From: Streptomyces sp. SID10853 | GTDB taxonomy: Bacteria; Actinomycetota; Actinomycetes; Streptomycetales; Streptomycetaceae | NCBI RefSeq assembly: GCF_010548145.1 | Contig: NZ_JAAGLN010000035.1 | Span: forward strand, 1 to 44,241 | Reading direction: 5' to 3' | DNA: 44,241 nucleotides | Notes under the pieces: model-generated | Databases searched by the model: none | Told to the model about the DNA's origin: nothing | The model's input: only the letters and a program-made list of their open reading frames with translations | Made by a program: the position numbers and the translations under genes | Shown here: positions 17,546-25,504 of the stretch, in pieces | How the letters are laid out: the number at the start of each line of letters is the position of its first letter | Position numbering within the stretch: position 1 is the first letter of the stretch

Positions 17546-18436
17546 ATGGTTGAACTGGAGACCCGGGAGCTGGAGTACTTCATCGCTCTCGCCGACGAGC
17601 TGCACTTCGGCCGGGCCGCCGCCCGGCTCTCGATCGCTCAGCCGGCGCTGTCCAAGGCGATCCGGCGGATCGAGACCAGGCTCGGCGTCCAGCTGTTCAT
17701 CCGCTCCAGCCGCCATGTCGAACTCACCTCCGCCGGGGCGGCGTTGCGGGAACACGGGCGGCATGCGCTCAACGCGGTGAGCGCCGCCGTCCGGAGTGCG
17801 CGGCGCGCCGGCGACACCCAGACCCGTCTGCGGCTCGTGCTCAAGCCGGGCGGCGACGCCGGCTTGCTGTCCGGGATCCTGGCCGAGTACGCCCAACAGC
17901 CCGACGCCCGCCGGGTGGACATCCTGTTCAGCGGCGCCGCCGACCGCACCGACTTCCTGCGCGACGGCCGGGCCGACGTCGGGCTGCTCTATGCGCCGTT
18001 CGACGATCTGGAGGGCCTGGACCACGAGACGCTGCTCGCCGAGGACCGGGTGGCCATCGTCCCGTCCGGGCACCGGCTGGCCGGGCGCGCCACGGTGAGC
18101 ATGTCCGATCTGGCGGGCGAGACGCTGCCGCGGTGGAAAGGGGTCCCCGGGGGCGACGGCACGGGCCCCGAGGTCGCCGATGTGGTCCAGCTGTTCCAGA
18201 TGATCACGGTGCGCCGGATGATCGGGGTGCTGCCGCGCTCGCTGGTGGAACCGGCCCCGCCCGGCCTGGTCCGTGTCCCGGTGGCCGACGCGCCGCCCAG
18301 TCGCCTGGTGCTCGCCTGGAACGAGCAGGACCGCCGACCGCTGGTCGCGTCCTTCGTGGCCGCCGTGCTCGGGTCGCGCCGGCACGCGACCCGAGCACGT
18401 GCGGACGGACCTGGCGGGCAGGCAGCCCGGCCCTGA
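17546..18436 (+). CDS. LysR family transcriptional regulator
   Basis: A 296-residue LysR-type regulator. The N-terminal winged helix is typical (LEYFIALADELHFGRAAARL, AQPALSKAIRRIETRLGVQLF), and residues 90-285 are the periplasmic-binding-protein-like effector domain. It is divergent from the alpha/beta-barrel/SDR operon across 70 bp, the classical LysR arrangement, so it probably controls that operon with an unknown co-inducer. A GGAGG lies almost against the ATG, which is closer than ideal. Confidence 0.92.
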   Translation: MVELETRELEYFIALADELHFGRAAARLSIAQPALSKAIRRIETRLGVQLFIRSSRHVELTSAGAALREHGRHALNAVSAAVRSARRAGDTQTRLRLVLKPGGDAGLLSGILAEYAQQPDARRVDILFSGAADRTDFLRDGRADVGLLYAPFDDLEGLDHETLLAEDRVAIVPSGHRLAGRATVSMSDLAGETLPRWKGVPGGDGTGPEVADVVQLFQMITVRRMIGVLPRSLVEPAPPGLVRVPVADAPPSRLVLAWNEQDRRPLVASFVAAVLGSRRHATRARADGPGGQAARP

Positions 18437-18467
18437 CGACGCGCGCCGCCTGCCGGAGGCGGCCCGC

Positions 18468-18713
18468 TCATGAAGTGGCTTTCAGTCCGTCCAGGGACCC
18501 GTCCAGGGCGAGGCCGAGCAGGTGTTCGGCCTGCTCGCGCCGTTCGGGTCCCGCCGAGGCGAGGGCGATGCCTCCGAGAGCGGTGGTCGCGTCGGCGGTG
18601 ATGGTGCTCAGCGAGGGCCTGCGCCAGGAGCCGGGGCCCGGCCCGGGGCACTGGGCCCGGGGGAGCGTTATTGCGAACGGGGCTCCCTGCCAGGTGAGTT
18701 GACCGGTCGCTGC
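18468..18713 (-). pseudogene. Possible remnant of a regulator C-terminus
   Basis: On the minus strand about 80 codons are open in the same frame as, and directly after, the stop of the adjacent TetR gene, with no start codon. The translation ends RREQAEHLLGLALDG then a short repeat (SLDGLKATS) and a stop. It has the helix pattern and leucine spacing seen at C-termini of TetR-family regulators. It may be a decayed fragment or chance coding-like sequence. Confidence 0.3.
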
Positions 18714-19400
18714 TCACCGGATGAGGCTCTCCACCTCCGCCGAGAAGAGCCGGTCCACGTCGAAGTCCATGCCGTCGAAGTGGCCCGCGACCTCCAGGCC
18801 GACCAGGCCGTGCATCCGGGTCCAGGCCCGCAGCGCCCGCTCCTCCGCCGTGTCCGCCGGGCCGAGTTCCTCGCAGGCGGCCACCGCGCTCCGCAGCATC
18901 CCGTTCGCGATGACGCGGGTCTCCTCCGGCGCGGTGTAGCCCGGTACCGGGGTCCCGTAGATCAGCAGATAGCGGTCAGGATGCTCCTTCGCCCAGGCCC
19001 GCCAGGCGTACGCGAACCTGCGCAGCCGCGCTCCCCGGGCCTGCCCGGAACCGCCCGCCGTGCTGTCGGCCGCGGTGTCATCCGGGGTGCCCCCGTCCGT
19101 GGGCGCCGCGGCGCCTCCTGGCTCGTTGCCGGCCCGGGTCAGTGCCTCGGCGAGGTCGGTGTACGCGTCGGCGATGAGCGCCGTGAGGAGTTCGTCGCGG
19201 CTGGCGAAGTAGCGGTAGAGCGCCGGACCTGTCATGCCCATCGTTTTGGCGATCGCGTTGACCGAGATCCCGGCAGGTCCCGTCCTGGCCAGCTGTTCCA
19301 GGGCGATGTCCTTGGCTTCCCGTCTGGTCTGTTCCCGCAGGCGTGCGCGTCGGTCGACCGGCGTGGGGGGCGTGCGGGGAGGCGTGCTCTCTTCGCTCAT
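18714..19400 (-). CDS. TetR/AcrR family transcriptional regulator (WHG-type C-terminal domain)
   Basis: A 228-residue repressor. The N-terminal TetR HTH is clear (AKDIALEQLARTGPAGISVN then AIAKTMGMTGPALYRYFASR). The C-terminal ligand domain contains RRFAYAWRAWAKEHPDRYLL and a WHG-like segment (RMHGLVGLEVAGHF). A Gly/Thr/Ala-rich linker at about residues 95-125 is an insertion relative to typical members. AAAGGA precedes the ATG at 19400. It is divergent from the quinone oxidoreductase gene, which it most likely represses. Confidence 0.92.
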   Translation of the reverse strand: MSEESTPPRTPPTPVDRRARLREQTRREAKDIALEQLARTGPAGISVNAIAKTMGMTGPALYRYFASRDELLTALIADAYTDLAEALTRAGNEPGGAAAPTDGGTPDDTAADSTAGGSGQARGARLRRFAYAWRAWAKEHPDRYLLIYGTPVPGYTAPEETRVIANGMLRSAVAACEELGPADTAEERALRAWTRMHGLVGLEVAGHFDGMDFDVDRLFSAEVESLIR

Positions 19401-19442
19401 ACGGGGTCCTTTCATGCCGCGCTTGACAATCGATCGTAACAG

Positions 19443-19455
19443 CTTCACTCTGAAG
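19443..19455. promoter_or_regulatory. Candidate TetR operator
   Basis: CTTCA-CTC-TGAAG, a short inverted repeat in the AT-richer 104-bp gap between the divergent TetR and oxidoreductase genes. A TTGACA hexamer (19423-19428) lies beside it, but no good -10 is seen at the right spacing. Confidence 0.4.
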
Positions 19456-19504
19456 TAAGAGGTTATAACGAAAAGCTGAAGCAATAACGGAAGGCGGTGG
19501 CGCG

Positions 19505-20566
19505 ATGACGAACACCGATAAAACCCGCTCCCCGAAGGACGCCACGGTCACAGAGGTCGTCCTGCCGGGCATCGTGGAGCCGGAGGGCCTGGAAGTGCGG
19601 ACCCGGCCGGTGCCCGTCCCCGGGCCCGGTGAGGTGCTGCTGGAGATGGAAGCCACCGGTGTCTCGTTCGCCGAGCAGCAGATGCGCCGGGGCAAGTACT
19701 ACGACCAGCCGCCGTACCCCTTCGTGCCCGGCTACGACGTGGTGGGCACGGTCGTGGAGACCGGGCCCGGCGTGGACGGCGGACTGGTGGGCGGCCGGTT
19801 CGCCGCGCTGCTCAAGACCGGGGGCTGGGCGGACCGTCTGCCGGTCACCGCCGCTGATCTGATTCCGGTGCCCGACGGCATCGACCCGGCCGAGGCCGAG
19901 ACCCTTGTCGTCAACGGCGTCACCGCCTGGCAGATGCTGCACCGCACCGCCCGGGTGCGGGCCGGGCAGACCGTGCTGGTGCACGGCGCGAACGGCGGTG
20001 TGGGATCCACGCTCGTACAGCTGGCGCTGCTCGCCGGAGTCCGGGTGATCGGCACGGCCTCGCCCCGCCACCACGAGGCCCTGCGCGCCCTGGGTGTCGT
20101 GCCCGTCGACTACCGGGCGCCCGGTCTGGCCGACCGGCTGCGGGCCGCCGCCCCGCAGGGTGTGGACGCCGTCTTCGACCATGTCGGCGGCGCCGGCATT
20201 GTCGACTCGTTCCGGCTGCTCGCGCCGGGCGGCGCCCTCGTGTCGTACGGCACCGCGGCCACCCGTGACACGCCGGGATCCGCCCGGCTGCCGGTGCTCC
20301 TGCTGTTCGGGCGGCTGGCCCTGTGGAATCTGCTGCCCAACCGCCGCCGCGCCACCTTCTACAACCTCTGGGCGGGCAGGCGGAGCGTGGAGGCGTTCCG
20401 GGCGCGGACCCGGACCGACCTGATCCAGGTGCTGGAACTGCTCGCCGACGGGTCGCTCACCGCACCGGTCGCGGCCCGGATCCCGCTGGACCGTGCGGCC
20501 GAGGCGCTGCGGCTGGCCGAGTCGGGAACGGTCTCGGGGAAGGTCGTCCTGACCCCGGTGCCGTAG
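19505..20566 (+). CDS. Zinc-type (MDR) NADPH:quinone oxidoreductase-like dehydrogenase
   Basis: A 353-residue medium-chain dehydrogenase/reductase. The N-terminal GroES-like domain includes GPGEVLLEMEATGVSFAEQ and PFVPGYDVVGTV; the Rossmann domain has HGANGGVGSTLVQLAL. The structural and catalytic zinc ligands of alcohol dehydrogenases are missing, as in the quinone oxidoreductase (QOR) subgroup. It probably reduces quinones or other electrophiles with NADPH. GGAAGG precedes the ATG. The divergent TetR gene 104 bp away suggests induction by a reactive compound. Confidence 0.9.
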   Translation: MTNTDKTRSPKDATVTEVVLPGIVEPEGLEVRTRPVPVPGPGEVLLEMEATGVSFAEQQMRRGKYYDQPPYPFVPGYDVVGTVVETGPGVDGGLVGGRFAALLKTGGWADRLPVTAADLIPVPDGIDPAEAETLVVNGVTAWQMLHRTARVRAGQTVLVHGANGGVGSTLVQLALLAGVRVIGTASPRHHEALRALGVVPVDYRAPGLADRLRAAAPQGVDAVFDHVGGAGIVDSFRLLAPGGALVSYGTAATRDTPGSARLPVLLLFGRLALWNLLPNRRRATFYNLWAGRRSVEAFRARTRTDLIQVLELLADGSLTAPVAARIPLDRAAEALRLAESGTVSGKVVLTPVP

Positions 20567-20595
20567 CCGCCAGTGCCGTAGCTCCCGGCGCCGTA

Positions 20596-20623
20596 GCCCC
20601 CGGCCGTGGCTGCTGCCGGGGGC
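20596..20623. terminator. Hairpin after the quinone oxidoreductase gene
   Basis: A 9-bp perfect stem (20596-20604 with 20615-20623) and 10-base loop. It is preceded by three copies of GCCGTAGC. Confidence 0.6.
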
Positions 20624-20709
20624 CAGGCGGCTCTGATGGCTGCAGGGGGACCGGTAAGTCCGGGACCGGCGGGACCGGCAAGACCGGGACCGGCGGTCAC
20701 CGAGGGCCC

Positions 20710-20749
20710 GGCGGGCGCGGGACGACCCGGTCCCCGGCCCGCGCCCGCC
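20710..20749. terminator. Hairpin between convergent genes, near the aldo/keto reductase end
   Basis: A 12-bp perfect stem (20710-20721 with 20738-20749) and 16-base loop, 41 bp beyond the aldo/keto reductase stop codon. Confidence 0.65.
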
Positions 20750-20789
20750 GGTGGCCCCAGGAGCCCCGCACCACGGCCGGTCCACGGCG

Positions 20790-21629
20790 TCACGGGACGT
20801 AGTTGAAGGTGTCCGGGTCGGGGCCGGTGCGCTCACCGCGGTCCAGGCCGGTGATGGCGGCCATGTCCGCCTCGGTGAGCTCGAAGTCGAAGAGCGCGAA
20901 GTTCTCCTCGACGCGCGAGCGCGTGACGGACTTCGGGAACACGATGTCGTTGCGCTGAATGTGCCAGCGCAGCGTGACCTGGGCCGGGGTACGGCCGACC
21001 CGCCGCGCGATACCGGTGATCGTCGGGTCGTCCAGGACCTTGCCCTGGGCGATCGGCGACCACGCCTCGGTCGCGATCCGGTGACCGGCGCCGAACGCCC
21101 GGACCTCGTCCTGCGCCAGATAGGGGTGGACCTCGATCTGGTTGACGGCCGGCACGATCTCGGTCTCCTGCAGGAGCCGGCGCACATGGTGCGGCTGGAA
21201 GTTGGAGACCCCGATCGCCTTCGCGCGGCCCGAGCGGTAGATCTCCTCCATGGCCCGCCACGTCTCGACGAAGTCGCCGACACCGGGCAGCGGCCAGTGG
21301 ATCAGGAACAGGTCGAGATAGTCGAAGCGCAGCTCGGCGAGCGTACGGTCGAATGCCTTGAGCGCGTCGTCATGGGCGTGAAAGCCGTTGTTCAGCTTGC
21401 TGGTGACGAAGACGTCCTCACGGGCAAGACCGGAGTCCCGTACCGCCTCGCCGACCTCCTTCTCGTTGCCGTACATCTCGGCCGTGTCGATGTGCCGGTA
21501 TCCGGTCTCCAGGGCGGCCAGCGTCGCCGCCCTGGTGTCGGCCGGCTCGATCTGGAACACACCGAAGCCCAGCTGGGGGATCTGGACGCCGTTGTTCAGG
21601 CTGATGGTGGGAACCGCGTTCACAATCAT
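20790..21629 (-). CDS. Aldo/keto reductase (2,5-diketo-D-gluconate reductase-like)
   Basis: A 279-residue (beta/alpha)8 NADPH-dependent reductase. The catalytic tetrad is visible: Asp and Tyr in HIDTAEMYGNEKEVG, Lys in VTSKLNNGFH, His in FLIHWPLPG. The C-terminal KSVTRSRVEENFALFDFEL is the cofactor-binding motif of the family. The ATG at 21629 is preceded by GAGG at -9; a GTG two codons later has AAGGA at a better distance. It probably reduces small carbonyls; the exact substrate is unknown. Confidence 0.92.
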   Translation of the reverse strand: MIVNAVPTISLNNGVQIPQLGFGVFQIEPADTRAATLAALETGYRHIDTAEMYGNEKEVGEAVRDSGLAREDVFVTSKLNNGFHAHDDALKAFDRTLAELRFDYLDLFLIHWPLPGVGDFVETWRAMEEIYRSGRAKAIGVSNFQPHHVRRLLQETEIVPAVNQIEVHPYLAQDEVRAFGAGHRIATEAWSPIAQGKVLDDPTITGIARRVGRTPAQVTLRWHIQRNDIVFPKSVTRSRVEENFALFDFELTEADMAAITGLDRGERTGPDPDTFNYVP

Positions 21630-21812
21630 TCCTTGCCTCGTCCGGATGATGCCTCGGTCAGGGGCGGCCCGCGCCGCACCCTGGGTCCAGGGTGCAACGG
21701 CGGAAGCCCGCTGTCGCATCGGCTGCCCGGCACAGCCGCCCCCATGCGGGGCACAGCCGGCTCCCGGCAGAGGCGCGGCGAAGACGGGGCGGTCATGGCC
21801 ATTCCAAAAGAA

Positions 21813-21826
21813 TGAAACACGTTCTA
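21813..21826 (+). promoter_or_regulatory. KstR-like operator upstream of acyl-CoA dehydrogenase
   Basis: TGAAACACGTTCTA fits all fixed positions of the KstR consensus TnnAACnnGTTnnA, the TetR-family repressor motif of actinobacterial sterol and lipid catabolism genes. It lies 39 bases upstream of the acyl-CoA dehydrogenase start and overlaps a possible -10 (TACTGT, 21825-21830). Confidence 0.6.
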
Positions 21827-21864
21827 CTGTGCCCCTCGATCCGACGCCGCACCGAGGAGGGGCC

Positions 21865-23055
21865 GTGCACCTCGAATACACCCCCGAACAGCAGCAGTTG
21901 CGTACCGAGCTGCGCGCCTACTTCGCCGACCTGGTACCGGACAACGCCTATGCGCGGTACGCGGACCCGGCGGCCCAGAAGCGCTTCTACCGGGAGACCG
22001 TCCGCCGTCTGGGCGGCGACGGCTGGCTGGGTGTCGGCTGGCCGAAGGAGTACGGCGGGCGCGGGCTCTCCCCGATGGAGCAGTTCATCTTCTTCGACGA
22101 GGCGGCCCAGGCGGGTGTGCCACTGCCGCTGATGGCACTCAACACGGTCGGCCCGACGATCATGCAGTTCGGCACCGACGAGCAGAAGTCGTACTTCCTG
22201 CCGAAGATCCTCAAGGGCGAGATCGACTTCGCGATCGGCTACAGCGAGCCGGACGCCGGGACCGACCTCGCCGCGCTCAAGACCCGCGCCGTACGTGACG
22301 GCGACGAGACCACCGGCCACTACACGGTGAACGGCCAGAAGATCTGGACGACCAACGGCGACACCGCCGACTGGGTGTGGCTCGCCGTCCGCACCGATCC
22401 GGCGGCCCCCGCGCACAAGGGCATCACCATGCTGCTGGTGCCGACCGACGACCCCGGCTACTCCTGCACCCTCATCAACACCCTGGCCTCGCACGACACC
22501 ACGGCCAGCTACTACGAGAACGTCCGGGTCCCCGCATCCCGCCGGGTCGGTGACGAGAACAAGGGCTGGCGGCTGATCACCAACCAGCTCAACCACGAGC
22601 GCGTCACCCTGGCCGCCCACGGCACCATGGCCATCCGGGCCCTGCACAACGTCCAGCGGTGGGCCGCGGAGACCGAGATCGACGGAGGCCGCCGGGTCAT
22701 CGACCTCGGCTGGGTACGCGGCCGGCTCGCCCGCACCCACGCCAGGCTCGACGCGATGAAGCTGCTGAACTGGCAGATGGTCAACGCCGTACAGAACGGC
22801 ACGCTCACCCCGCAGGACGCCTCAGCGGTCAAGGTGTACGGCTCGGAGGCCCGCCGGGACGCGTACGCCTGGCTGATGGAGGTCATCGGCTCGGCCGGAC
22901 CCCTCAAGGAGGGCTCGGCGGGCGCGGTGCTCCACGGCGAACTGGAGCGCGGCTACCGCTCGGCGGTCATCTTCACCTTCGGCGGCGGCAACAACGAGAT
23001 CCAGCGGGAGATCATCTCCTGGATCGGACTGGGGATGCCGCGGGTGCGGCGTTAG
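21865..23055 (+). CDS. Acyl-CoA dehydrogenase (FadE type)
   Basis: A 396-residue flavoenzyme with the N-terminal helical domain (YTPEQQQLRTELRAYFADLV), the FAD-binding middle (AIGYSEPDAGTDLAALKTRA, KIWTTNGDTADWVWLAVRTD) and the C-terminal helical domain ending in FGGGNNEIQREIISWIGLG. The layout resembles the FadE enzymes that oxidise acyl or sterol side-chain CoA esters, often as heteromeric pairs; no partner gene is adjacent. GAGGAGG precedes the GTG at 21865, and a KstR-type motif precedes the gene. The stop codon directly abuts the left inverted repeat of a mobile cassette. Confidence 0.92.
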   Translation: MHLEYTPEQQQLRTELRAYFADLVPDNAYARYADPAAQKRFYRETVRRLGGDGWLGVGWPKEYGGRGLSPMEQFIFFDEAAQAGVPLPLMALNTVGPTIMQFGTDEQKSYFLPKILKGEIDFAIGYSEPDAGTDLAALKTRAVRDGDETTGHYTVNGQKIWTTNGDTADWVWLAVRTDPAAPAHKGITMLLVPTDDPGYSCTLINTLASHDTTASYYENVRVPASRRVGDENKGWRLITNQLNHERVTLAAHGTMAIRALHNVQRWAAETEIDGGRRVIDLGWVRGRLARTHARLDAMKLLNWQMVNAVQNGTLTPQDASAVKVYGSEARRDAYAWLMEVIGSAGPLKEGSAGAVLHGELERGYRSAVIFTFGGGNNEIQREIISWIGLGMPRVRR

Positions 23056-23110
23056 CTGTGCTGTCTCGGGACGTTGGTTACGCGAAGTCGTCGAAGGCGG
23101 GCTGCTGCGA
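23056..23110 (+). repeat. Left inverted repeat of the cassette
   Basis: It starts CTGTGCTGTCTCG and shares CGCGAAGTC and GCTGCTGCG blocks with the reverse complement of 25434-25488. Confidence 0.7.
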
Positions 23111-23115
23111 GACGT

Positions 23116-23271
23116 TCATGAGTGGTTCCGGCGGCTGGCGTACCAGGTGGCCAGGGAGCGGCGGGAGATCCCGGCTTCCGCCGAGGGGTGTGCGATCGCA
23201 CACCCGCCGTCCACGCGCTCGCACAATCGGCGACGCCCTTCCGACATCAGCGGGTGGTGCGACGACCGTCC
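23116..23271 (-). pseudogene. IS481-type transposase N-terminal fragment
   Basis: Translation of the minus strand gives a short frame (possible ATG at 23247, stop 23116) reading SEGRRRLCERVDGG then AEAGISRRSLATWYASRR. This matches the helix-turn-helix start of IS481-family transposases of actinomycetes, where EGRRRLCERV and AGISRRxLxxWYxR are conserved. The integrase (DDE) part is absent; the frame ends beside the left inverted repeat. It lies in the same frame, immediately after the efflux gene stop. Confidence 0.7.
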
Positions 23272-24762
23272 TCACGCTGCGGTGAAATCCGTCGGCTTGT
23301 CGATCTTCTTTGTGTTGCTGTCGGCGGAGGCCGCCGGTTCAGGGAGGCTGGGCAGGCGCAGGCAGAGAGGGACAGCGGCGGCGGTGAGGGCCACGCACCA
23401 CCAGAATGCGTGGTCGAAGCCGTTGGCCAGGGCGCTGGGGGTGTGGGCGTCGCCGATGTTCTGCTGGAGGACGACGATGAGGATGGCGACGCCCACCGCG
23501 CCGCCGATCTGCTGAGCGACGCGGGTGATGATGCTGGCGTCAGGGATCTCCTCATGCTTCAGCCCTACGAAGGCGGCGCCCATGGGTGCGATCATGGCAG
23601 CGCCCAAGGCGATGCCGCGGATGAACAGCGCGGCCATGAGCAGGATTTCGCTGGTATCGGCGGTGACGAAGGCGAACGGCACGGTGGATGCGGCGACAAA
23701 GCCGAAGGCCACGAGGGCCACCGTGCGAGGGCCGACGCGGTCCATGTACTTGCCTGCCAGGCCGCGGGCGACGAGGGCGCCGACTCCCTGGGGGATGAGC
23801 AGCAGTCCGGCGCCGAGTGGGCTTGCGCCGTGGACCTGCTGGAAGTACAGGGGCAGCAGCATCATCGACCCGAACAGGGAGATGCCGCCGAGGAAGAGCA
23901 GGGTGGAGGACGAGGCCACTGAGCGGTGTCGGAACATCCGTACGTCGACCAGCGAGCCGGTGTCCCGGAGGAGCGCCCAGGCGATGAAGCCTCCGATCAG
24001 AGCAAGCCCGGCGAGCAGCGGGATGAGGACCTGGGCGCTGACGAAGGCCGTGCTGTCGCCGACCTGGGAGAGGCCGTAGACGAGGGCTGCGGAACCCGGG
24101 CACAGCAGGAGCAGGCCGACAATGTCCAGGCGGGCGCCGGGCCTGTCGGGTGCGGGTCGGTCGTCGGGCAGGTTGCGCCGGGCGAGCCACATGCCAACGA
24201 GGCAGAAGGGGATGTTGATGAAGAACAGCCATCGCCAGTTGGCCAGGTGGAGGATGAGACCTCCCAGGACCGGGCCGAGGATCGGACCGAGCGCCGTGGG
24301 CACGGTGATGATGGCCATGACCTTGCCGATGTTGCGGCCCTTGGCGGCCTGCATGAGCAGGGTGTACATCAGCGGCATCATGATGCCGCCTGCGAGGCCC
24401 TGGACGAGACGGAAGACGATCAGGCTCGCAGCGCTCCAGGCCAGGGCGCTCAGGAGCGAACCGACCAGGAACCCGCCCAGCGCCACGATCCACAGGCGCC
24501 GGCCGCCGATCCGGGACTGGGCCCATCCGGCGAGCGGGATGGTGATGAAGACAGCCAGCAGGTAGACGGTGCTGACCCATTGAATCGTTGACAGCGGGGC
24601 GTCGAAGTCTTTGGCCAGGCCGTTCAGGGCGACGCTGATGATGGTGGTGTCGAAGACGACACCGAGGGCGCCGACGATGAGGGTGATGGCCATGCGCAAC
24701 ACGGCGGGGTCTACGCGGCCGGTATCGGCAGGGGCGGGACCGGCGTCGTGGGAAGGGTTCAC
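23272..24762 (-). CDS. MFS transporter, DHA2 multidrug efflux family
   Basis: A protein of about 496 residues with 14 predicted membrane segments. DHA2 landmarks are visible: VFDTTIISVALNGLAKDF in TM1, GWAQSRIGGRRLWI as motif A, the TALGPILGPVLGGLILHL motif C antiporter signature in TM5, and NWRWLFFINIPFCL. It probably exports drugs or biocides. A GTG at 24762 is preceded by AAGG at 8 bases; a GTG at 24771 is also possible. It is divergent from a TetR regulator with palindromes between them. Codon use is slightly less G+C-extreme than the flanking chromosomal genes. Confidence 0.9.
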   Translation of the reverse strand: MNPSHDAGPAPADTGRVDPAVLRMAITLIVGALGVVFDTTIISVALNGLAKDFDAPLSTIQWVSTVYLLAVFITIPLAGWAQSRIGGRRLWIVALGGFLVGSLLSALAWSAASLIVFRLVQGLAGGIMMPLMYTLLMQAAKGRNIGKVMAIITVPTALGPILGPVLGGLILHLANWRWLFFINIPFCLVGMWLARRNLPDDRPAPDRPGARLDIVGLLLLCPGSAALVYGLSQVGDSTAFVSAQVLIPLLAGLALIGGFIAWALLRDTGSLVDVRMFRHRSVASSSTLLFLGGISLFGSMMLLPLYFQQVHGASPLGAGLLLIPQGVGALVARGLAGKYMDRVGPRTVALVAFGFVAASTVPFAFVTADTSEILLMAALFIRGIALGAAMIAPMGAAFVGLKHEEIPDASIITRVAQQIGGAVGVAILIVVLQQNIGDAHTPSALANGFDHAFWWCVALTAAAVPLCLRLPSLPEPAASADSNTKKIDKPTDFTAA

Positions 24763-24774
24763 TGTCAACACCTT

Positions 24775-24821
24775 AGGATAGGGAGCTCTTTCTTATCCTG
24801 CTCAAGGTAAGCCGGTACCTT
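24775..24821. promoter_or_regulatory. Paired palindromic operators between efflux and TetR genes
   Basis: Two inverted repeats lie in the 97-bp divergent gap: AGGATA/TATCCT arms at 24775-24799 and the perfect AAGGTA-AGCCGG-TACCTT at 24804-24821. On the minus strand TTGCCT and TACCTT stand 17 bp apart, a plausible -35/-10 for the efflux gene with the second palindrome inside it. Repression by the adjacent TetR protein is the natural reading. Confidence 0.6.
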
Positions 24822-24859
24822 AAGAAAGGCAAATCTATCTACGACAGAGAGGGTGAGCG

Positions 24860-25429
24860 ATGACTCAGCGCCGTCGCGGTGCAGCACTGGAGAAGGCGCT
24901 CCTCGACGCGGCCTGGGAAGAGCTCGTCGACAACGGCTACGCCAGATTCACCATGGACGCCGTCGGCAAGCGCGCGGGCACCAGCCCTCCCGTGCTCTAC
25001 CGGCGCTGGTCGGACCGCGACCAGCTCATCCGGGCAACCATCGTCCACATCCTGGCGGCGTCCCGCCCCGCCGTTCCCGACAAGGGGAGTCTGCGGGAGG
25101 ACGTCCTCACCCTCATGCGGGAGATCGGCACCACTCATGTGCAGCTGGTCACCGTGATGTACGCGCACCTGGCCAGCTACTACCGGGAAACCGGAACGAA
25201 CCTCAGCAGCCTGTTCGATCCCGTCGCGTCGGGCCGCAAGCCGGCGCTCGACGCGCTCTTCGACCGCGCCGTCGACCGCGGCGAGATCAAGCCGGAAATC
25301 CTCACCGAGCGCATCAAGACTCTCCCCTTTGTCCTGCTGCGCCACGAGATCCTCTCGACCTTCGCCCCGGTGCCCGAGCACGTCATTGAGGAGATCGTCG
25401 ACACGATCTTCCTCCCCTTGGTGCGTTGA
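24860..25429 (+). CDS. TetR/AcrR family transcriptional regulator
   Basis: A 189-residue repressor with the N-terminal TetR HTH (LDAAWEELVDNGYARFTMDA, VGKRAGTSPPVLYRRWSDRD) and a C-terminal helical domain containing PVASGRKPALDALFDRAVDRGE, typical of TetR_C_16-like members. The ribosome-binding site AGAGAGGGTG precedes the ATG. It is divergent from a DHA2 efflux gene, which it most likely represses until a pump substrate binds. Both genes lie inside the inverted-repeat cassette. Confidence 0.92.
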   Translation: MTQRRRGAALEKALLDAAWEELVDNGYARFTMDAVGKRAGTSPPVLYRRWSDRDQLIRATIVHILAASRPAVPDKGSLREDVLTLMREIGTTHVQLVTVMYAHLASYYRETGTNLSSLFDPVASGRKPALDALFDRAVDRGEIKPEILTERIKTLPFVLLRHEILSTFAPVPEHVIEEIVDTIFLPLVR

Positions 25430-25433
25430 CTGC

Positions 25434-25488
25434 CCGCAGCAGCTCACACTCGATGACTTCGCGGCACCAACCTCACGAGACAGCACAG
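25434..25488 (-). repeat. Right inverted repeat of the cassette
   Basis: It is the reverse-complement partner of 23056-23110; its outer end reads CGAGACAGCACAG on the plus strand. It starts 4 bp after the TetR stop and ends 17 bp from the pilT stop. Confidence 0.7.
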
Positions 25489-25504
25489 GTGGCGACACGG
25501 AGCG

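Larger units (their letters stand above)
23056..25488. mobile_element. Inverted-repeat-bounded efflux cassette (MFS + TetR)
   Basis: A 2.4-kb unit bounded by imperfect inverted repeats (23056-23110 and 25434-25488, about 45 of 55 bases matching, 13 identical at the outer ends). It contains a DHA2 efflux gene, a divergent TetR gene and an IS481-type transposase scrap. It begins one base after the acyl-CoA dehydrogenase stop and ends 17 bp from the pilT stop. No target-site duplication and no intact transposase are seen, so movement would need a transposase in trans. The element family is not identified. Confidence 0.65.

Noticed and set aside
19423..19428. TTGACA hexamer as a -35 box
   Set aside because: No acceptable -10 lies 16-18 bases downstream; kept only as a remark in the operator entry.
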